Origin: Tridacna crocea | Lineage: Eukaryota; Mollusca; Bivalvia; Cardiida; Cardiidae | Length of the DNA: 64,000 nucleotides | Direction of reading: 5' to 3' | Assembly: GCA_943736015.1 (NCBI GenBank) | Contig: OX031065.1 | Span: 51,562,992 to 51,626,991, forward strand | Shown: in pieces, positions 59,325 through 64,000 of the stretch | Layout of the letters: the number at the start of each line of letters is the position of its first letter | How positions within the stretch are numbered: the stretch's first letter is position 1 | Notes under the pieces: model-generated | Databases searched by the model: none | Told to the model about the DNA's origin: nothing | The model's input: only the letters and a program-made list of their open reading frames with translations | Translations under genes and position numbers: made by a program

Positions 59325-60290
59325 TTCAATGTATACGTCAGCGATCGATTTCTATGAAGCCAAGGTCACTGAGTTAAATTTAGTGCACTGTGTGAACGAA
59401 TTTGATTTGTTTCATGACGGAGTTACTCTTAAACTTTTTTATTAAGGGGATTAGATTAAAAAGATGATGGAATCTAGATGACTACTGACCAGAAAAAGTC
59501 ATCGTGGATTTGATAGAATGTATAAGTGAAAGATCTGTTGGAGAAAGGACCGAAAGAAGTAAATACACTGTGTTAAGAATTTTTGAGATGTTGGCGTGAT
59601 AGGGACGATATTAGAAACAAGCCTAGAACTGGGAAACCAAAAAATATTGTAAAATTAACAGAGTTCTGCGACACCGTTTTTTATATTCTAATAAGTGGGT
59701 CTCAAAACTTTGGCGTCATTCGATTCATATCTTACATGAAACATAGGATAGACCAAGTCTTATATCGACAACAGATAGATCTATACTCATCGAGAACAGA
59801 TCTGCCGACGGTACGTACACATTTTCTTTACAAATTATCTATAAAAATGTCACTGGAATGAACACATCGTCCGCTTAGCCTCAAGTGGAGATAGTTGATT
59901 GTATCGTTCATATACAGATTTTTTTTATTAGTTTTGTTCGATGAATCATCGAAAGTATCCATTTCAAAGCCAACAAAATAGCCGTCTTCGACAGAAAAAT
60001 CATGTTGAAAAGCTAAAAATAGATTGTGTATTCATGCCCGTTCTACCAAGTATCCGCAAAGGAAATTAACTCTGATTTACTATTGTATTTGTGCTTGAAG
60101 TTTTTCTCTCTATCATTTTCGAAAAGTGATTTAAGTAAACAGCGAGTGCAGATTTTTGTGTTTTCATCGAGATATAAAATGCAATTGCCTTATTACATGG
60201 CTTAACATAACGCCCTATTTGCCATGTAATAGCCTTAGGCAATTGCATTTTATATTTCGATGAAAACACAAAAATCTGCACTCAACCCTA
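59325..60290 (+). repeat. Duplicated repeat unit, first copy (uninterrupted)
   Basis: It begins ATACGTCAGCGATCGATTTC and includes CATGACGGAGTTACTC, GATGATGGAATCTAGATGAC and TGTTGGCGTGATAGGGACGA. It ends in a hairpin at 60145-60287. A frame near 59583-59650 reads CWRDRDDIRNKPRTGKPK, reminiscent of the linker after a Tc1-type helix-turn-helix. The unit returns at about 60370-61935. The identity of the parent element is unknown. Confidence 0.75.
60145..60287. repeat. Hairpin with about 60-bp arms
   Basis: GAGTGCAGATTTTTGTGTTT, CGAGATATAAAATGCAATTG and CCTTATTACATGGC are mirrored by GCCATGTAATAGCC onward. One arm alone recurs at 61862-61935. Confidence 0.85.
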
Positions 60291-60753
60291 TATTGTACCC
60301 TAGAAATAAAAGATACACTATGCCAACAGTGAATGGAGAGTATGAATAGTCGACATCATCAGTTACATCATTCAATACGTCAGCGATCGAGCGAGCGAAC
60401 CACTCTTGCATAAATGAATTAGATTTGTTACATGACAGAGTTACTCTTAAACTTTTTTATTGCGTGGATTAGATTAAAAAGATGATGGAATCTAGATGAC
60501 TATTGACCAGACAAAAGTCATCGTGAATTTGATGGAATGTATATAGTGAAAGAACTGTTGGAGAAAGGATCGAAAGAAGTAAATACACTGTGTTAAGACT
60601 TTTTGAAATGTTGGCGTGATAGGGACGATATTAGAAAAAAGCCTAGAACTGGGAAACCAAAAATATTGTAAAATTTATTCTAATAAGTTGGTCACAAAAC
60701 TTTGGCGTCATTCGATTCATATCTTACAAGAAACATAGGATAGACTAAGTCTT

Positions 60754-61203
60754 GCTTTCCGGTAGGATATCGAGAAATAGTGCTCAGTGTAAAATATTTT
60801 TCGACCTTTCACTGGTACCACCAGTGCAAATACCGATTTTCACGTTCTTGTTGCCTAGGTAAATTGGGCGTGCCTGACAACCAGATGGGAAATATGACGT
60901 CATATACCTTAGATTTCTCGCGCTTGACGTAATATTGTAATGCGTTGCTATGCGGGAGGGGTAAACCACGGGGAATAATAGAAAAAACTGTACCGGATTT
61001 TGATAAAGCTCTTCCCAGAAAGGGTTAAAAGCATGAAATAAATAGAATTTTTTTTTTCGGTGAAAGATCGAAATTTATTTCATCGAGTGAACACCATCGG
61101 TAATATCTTCACGAGTGGCGCAGCCACTCGTGAAAATATTACCGATGTTGTTCACAAGATGAAATAAATTCCGATCTTTCACCGGAAAAACAAATCTTCT
61201 ATT
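60754..61203. mobile_element. Insertion absent from the paralogue, ending in a hairpin
   Basis: In the first copy AAGTCTTATATCGAC is continuous; here it is split after AAGTCTT. The right part of the insert is an imperfect palindrome (about 61036-61203) centred on CGAGTGGCGCAGCCACTCG near 61120. Family unknown. Confidence 0.7.
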
Positions 61204-61387
61204 TATATCGGCATCAGATAGATCTATAATCATCGAGAACAAATCTGCCGACGGTACGTACACATTTTCTTTGCAATTTATTTATTAAAATGTCACTCGA
61301 ATGGCCGCCTTCGACAAAAAATATGTTGCAAAGTTAAAAATAGATTATAGCATGTATTCATGCCCGTTCTACCGCAAAGGAAATTAA

Positions 61388-61762
61388 GGTAAGACCAGTG
61401 TAATGCACTTCCGGTGAACATTTGGCAAACGTTCTAATTGGTTGTTAAATAAGGATAAGTAAGGATTTATGCAGAAATAATATTTTTTGCACCTTTCTAA
61501 CGGATCAGAAATTCCGTTTATGTCTATCTTGAAACTATTTTTTGATACTTTTGTTTGTTTTCTAAAAAGGGAGGTAATTATTATCTCTTTTTCAATTGAG
61601 AATATAGCGGTTTTAGATTTGTAAATGATAATTCAAAGAAGGAAAAAATGGAAAAAAATGAAAAGGTGAAATTAGTTCAATAATACTCAATTTTAATTAT
61701 AGCTAATTTTGTATGATGATATTTTAGTGGAAATAGCTGTTTTCCATTACACAGGTCTTACC
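61388..61762. mobile_element. TTAA-inserting MITE, 375 bp, with empty-site paralogue
   Basis: The ends are GGTAAGACCAGTGTAATG and CATTACACAGGTCTTACC, with TTAA on both sides (61384-61387 and 61763-61766). The paralogue near 60060 reads GGAAATTAACTCTGATT with a single TTAA. This proves the target duplication. TTAA sites fit piggyBac- or Kolobok-type mobilisation. Confidence 0.9.
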
Positions 61763-61935
61763 TTAACTCTGATTTAGATCTACTGTCGTATTTGTCCGTG
61801 AAGTTTTTCTCTCTATCATTTTCGAAAAGTGATTTAAGTGAACAGCGAGTGCAATTATAAGGGTTGAGTGCAGATATTTTGTACTTTCATCGAAATATAA
61901 AATGCAATTGCCTTATTACATGGCTTAACATAACG

Positions 61936-62200
61936 AAAAAATCCAACAAATAGTATGGGAAAAGTAGCCTTTCAAGTTGAAAATTTTCATTTTTTTGTTT
62001 ACGCAATAAAGTCTGCATTTTTAGCCAAGATTTCCATGAAACTTACAGAGTTTGCTTATCTTATCAGTAGCTTCAACACTATCGATTTTGAAAAAAAAAA
62101 TCCAACCAACTGTATAGGAAAAGTAACCATTTCAAGTTGATTTTTTTTATTTCTTGTTTACGTGTTAAAATCTGCATTTTTGGTTATATTGCATGCTAGC
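61936..62200 (+). repeat. Type C core units without ends
   Basis: AGTATGGGAAAAGTAGCC and CGCAATAAAGTCTGCAT match the units at 52450-52980. Confidence 0.75.
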
Positions 62201-62402
62201 TTGAAAGCAAACTCTCTGCAAGGAGGGCGATTTCGACCCTGAAGTATCAATGTTTAGAAAACTCTTATCATCAAATACACAAAACAACAACTGTAATACG
62301 AAATACTGTATACTAGTTACTGTAATACAAAATCTAATGACGTTGTGAAGCGCCGCACGTGTCGGATTAACCCAGACTGCGTTGATTTATTTGAAATGAC
62401 AC

Positions 62403-62630
62403 TTAACTCATTACCAAATGACAAAATTTTAGGCTTGCCCAAATCGAAAGCATTTGCAGATGACAAAATAAAAGTGACTGAAAATTTGAAATTTGTTTTG
62501 TTATGGGTAGAAAACATTTGGGAAAAGGAGAAAATGCTGGTTACCAGCATTTTCTCCTTTTCCCACAATGTTTTCTAAAGGCTTCTTTCTCAGAGGCGTT
62601 AAAAGTAGGGATTGTGTAGTAATGGGTTAA
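62403..62630 (-). mobile_element. TTAA MITE, near-consensus copy
   Basis: TTAA-bounded; the hairpin at 62516-62570 has near-perfect arms around GCTGGTTACCAGC, close to 24254-24482. The flanks hold traces of the TGCAACACGCG MITE, suggesting this copy landed in one. Confidence 0.9.
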
Positions 62631-62639
62631 GCAAATATT

Positions 62640-63380
62640 AGAATGCCCTTCTTCGCGTGTTGGAAGCGCTTTATAGACTATTGCGGTCCGAACCTTTGTG
62701 GGATCCGTGACAAGCCGTGGAGGAAACCCTACGTTTATATCATTTTCAGAGCAGTCACGTTTCTGACAACCGCGGACAACCGGATTGACGTATTCAGCGT
62801 GGAGGATCGGGAAACTTATGCTACGTTTACACTATGTTCCCGGCGGCCACGGCAATCACGTTTCAGGCCACCGTGGACAAAACGTGATGTACGTGAGACA
62901 ACGCGGGGGGACGGGATAGGCAAACGTGACAGGTCGTGATTGCCGTGGATGCCGGGCCAGATTTTTAAACTGTCAAAAAATTTTCCACGGCAATCACGGT
63001 GCGGATGAGAAACCTAGTAGGCCGCAGTAAAAAGGGGGTGAACGCAACAAAACGTTACAGGCCGTATCAGGCCGTAACAAAACGTGGAGGCGGTCCGTAG
63101 TGGGACGGGAAGCGTGTGTATCACCCGGCATCTCACGGTCCTTTCAGGTTTTGTCGCGTTCTGCCGCGTTTAGTCCGCGTTTTATCACGGTTGCTTCACG
63201 GCTGCTGCGTGTTTTGTCCCGTTTTGCAGCGTGTTGGCACGGTTCTCACGTCAGGCTATCATGGATGGTAGCCGTTTCGTCCCGTTCAATCAGGACGCGT
63301 CCCGGCGTGTGACGGTTACCGGCCCGGCGTGATACGGCGTGTTGCGTTCTGCTAGGGTCTGACACGGCGCGCGCGGTCTG
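62640..63380. other. GC-rich leader of the Harbinger-like element
   Basis: GC content rises sharply. Imperfect words such as CACGGCAATCACG, GGCCGTATCAGGCCGTAAC and GTTTTGTCCCGTTTTG recur on both strands. This is likely the subterminal region of the PIF/Harbinger derivative; a terminal inverted repeat was not identified. Confidence 0.5.
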
Positions 63381-63387
63381 GGAGGAA

Positions 63388-63398
63388 TATATAAAAGG
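63388..63398 (+). promoter_or_regulatory. TATA box of the MADF/Myb-like frame
   Basis: TATATAAAAGG lies 41 bases before the first ATG of the frame at 63439, a normal distance for a Pol II TATA promoter. Confidence 0.6.
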
Positions 63399-63438
63399 CG
63401 ATCCCGGTAATGGAGTTTCATTCAAGTATGAGCAATCG

Positions 63439-63756
63439 ATGGCACTGTATATACAAGCTATGCCACCGAAGAAGCAAAGACGCAAAGCCCCACGTGCTGC
63501 ACTACCACCACCATCTGATGGTCCTCGCCGTTCACCGCCGCCAGATGAAGAGGAGCGTGCTGCTGCTACTGCTGACCCGATCCCCGAACTGGATCCTGAA
63601 CCTGAGGCTGAGGAGGCTGAAGAAGATGCACCTGCTGGGAAGAGGGTAGCCCCCAGGGTCGTCACCAACTTTTCGGAGGATGAGAAGGAGCTCATCATTG
63701 ACTTTCTCCAGCAGAATCCCAAGCTGTATTCCAAGTCCAAAGCTCCCACCGCATGA
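63439..63756 (+). CDS. MADF/Myb-like DNA-binding protein of a PIF/Harbinger element, truncated
   Basis: The frame opens [20 protein letters not shown], with an alternative start at 63460 (MPPKKQRR) that fits such proteins better. A basic leader and a proline/acid-rich stretch precede [20 protein letters not shown] and KLYSK. The ending ELIIDFL..NPKLYSK resembles the start of a MADF/SANT-like domain, the DNA-binding partner of Harbinger transposases. After KLYSK the frame runs into antisense nuclease sequence (about 63735) and stops, so the domain is cut short. A TATA box precedes it. The product, if made, would lack most of the binding fold. Confidence 0.7.
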   Translation: MALYIQAMPPKKQRRKAPRAALPPPSDGPRRSPPPDEEERAAATADPIPELDPEPEAEEAEEDAPAGKRVAPRVVTNFSEDEKELIIDFLQQNPKLYSKSKAPTA

Positions 63757-64000
63757 GGCACATTCCACTTGTCTTCAAACTCCTGGGCAAGGGCTCTCCA
63801 CTCATCGGGCGTCATAGGAGCGGCGAACACTTCATTTTTGTAGGCTTCCACGATGGCTTTGTACACTTCTGGCACCATATGGCCGATTGCTGATTTACTG
63901 CACCGGAATGCATAGGAAAGTGACGAGTAATTGTCCCCAGTGGCCAGATGTCTCTAAGTCAGTGACAGCTTCAGTCCAGATGGTAGGGCAGAGCGGAACT
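63735..64000 (-). pseudogene. PIF/Harbinger nuclease (DDE transposase), N-terminal part
   Basis: The minus strand reads [20 protein letters not shown], then [16 protein letters not shown] and [20 protein letters not shown] followed by AVGALD. This is the well-kept stretch leading to the first catalytic Asp (W-x-FPH-x-GA-x-D) of Harbinger nucleases. One in-frame stop lies upstream in the LSLT.RHLATG segment. Just after GALD the text changes to antisense of the MADF frame, so the rest of the nuclease is deleted. The element has thus collapsed to the outer halves of its two opposed genes. Confidence 0.85.

Larger units (their letters stand above)
60370..61935 (+). repeat. Duplicated repeat unit, second copy with two insertions
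   Basis: It follows 59325-60290 segment by segment but carries about 450 bp extra at 60754-61203 and 375 bp extra at 61388-61762. Both are absent from the first copy. It ends in one arm of the 60145 hairpin and then joins type C core units. Confidence 0.75.

Overview
The window looks like nuclear DNA from an invertebrate animal, most likely a bivalve mollusc. The inference rests on three things: one host gene spread over long introns with GT/AG splice sites, a dense load of MITEs, foldback elements, LINEs and tandem-cored Helitron-like elements, and repeat styles I associate with bivalve genomes. No database was available, so the species is not claimed. Coding density is very low and most long reading frames are shadows inside repeats.

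The only clear host gene is a beta-1,4-galactosyltransferase (B4GALT type) on the minus strand. Four exons can be placed with matching splice phases: a membrane-anchor exon (14127-14303), the PYRNR exon (12199-12428), the FNKG/DVD exon (10775-10965) and the GWGGEDDD exon (1643-1765). The first coding exon and the last exon(s) were not found; the last lies left of the window or was missed. Its introns have filled with transposons.

Layout. 1-0.9 kb: decayed Tc1-like transposase. 2.3-5.1 kb: a 2.8-kb near-perfect palindromic transposon with a 5-bp target duplication. 7.0-10.6 kb: two tandem-cored elements (types A and B). 17.1-20.4 kb: a LINE split by a foldback MITE and a type A element. 21.4-22.9 kb: a second type B element. 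23.5-25.1 kb: a cluster of palindromic MITEs. 25.3-30.2 kb: a second LINE, split by a second copy of the palindromic transposon. 30.5-33.6 kb: a foldback structure whose interior holds a type A remnant and a mariner remnant. 36.3-38.5 kb: a third giant palindrome, TTAA-flanked. 39-48 kb: MITEs and anonymous AT-rich DNA. 48.1-48.9 kb: tandem repeats. 50.4-51.2 kb: a TA-flanked MITE containing a type E element. 52.3-53.6 kb: a type C element and a direct duplication. 55.2-55.7 kb: a miniature LTR element. 56.9-58.3 kb: a YqaJ-type nuclease gene split by a type D element. 59.3-61.9 kb: a duplicated repeat whose second copy carries two extra insertions. 62.7-64.0 kb: a PIF/Harbinger derivative.

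The strongest novel signal is the 451-bp miniature LTR element at 55216-55666. Its two terminal repeats look identical, and each carries a 5S-rRNA-like promoter stretch. That design matches the Cassandra TRIMs described from plants, here in what appears to be an animal. Next are the palindromic transposons with CACACTG ends and 5-bp duplications, the 229-bp TTAA MITE family whose central palindrome changes in step on both arms, and the five sequence-distinct tandem-cored elements that share one Helentron/HINE-like plan.
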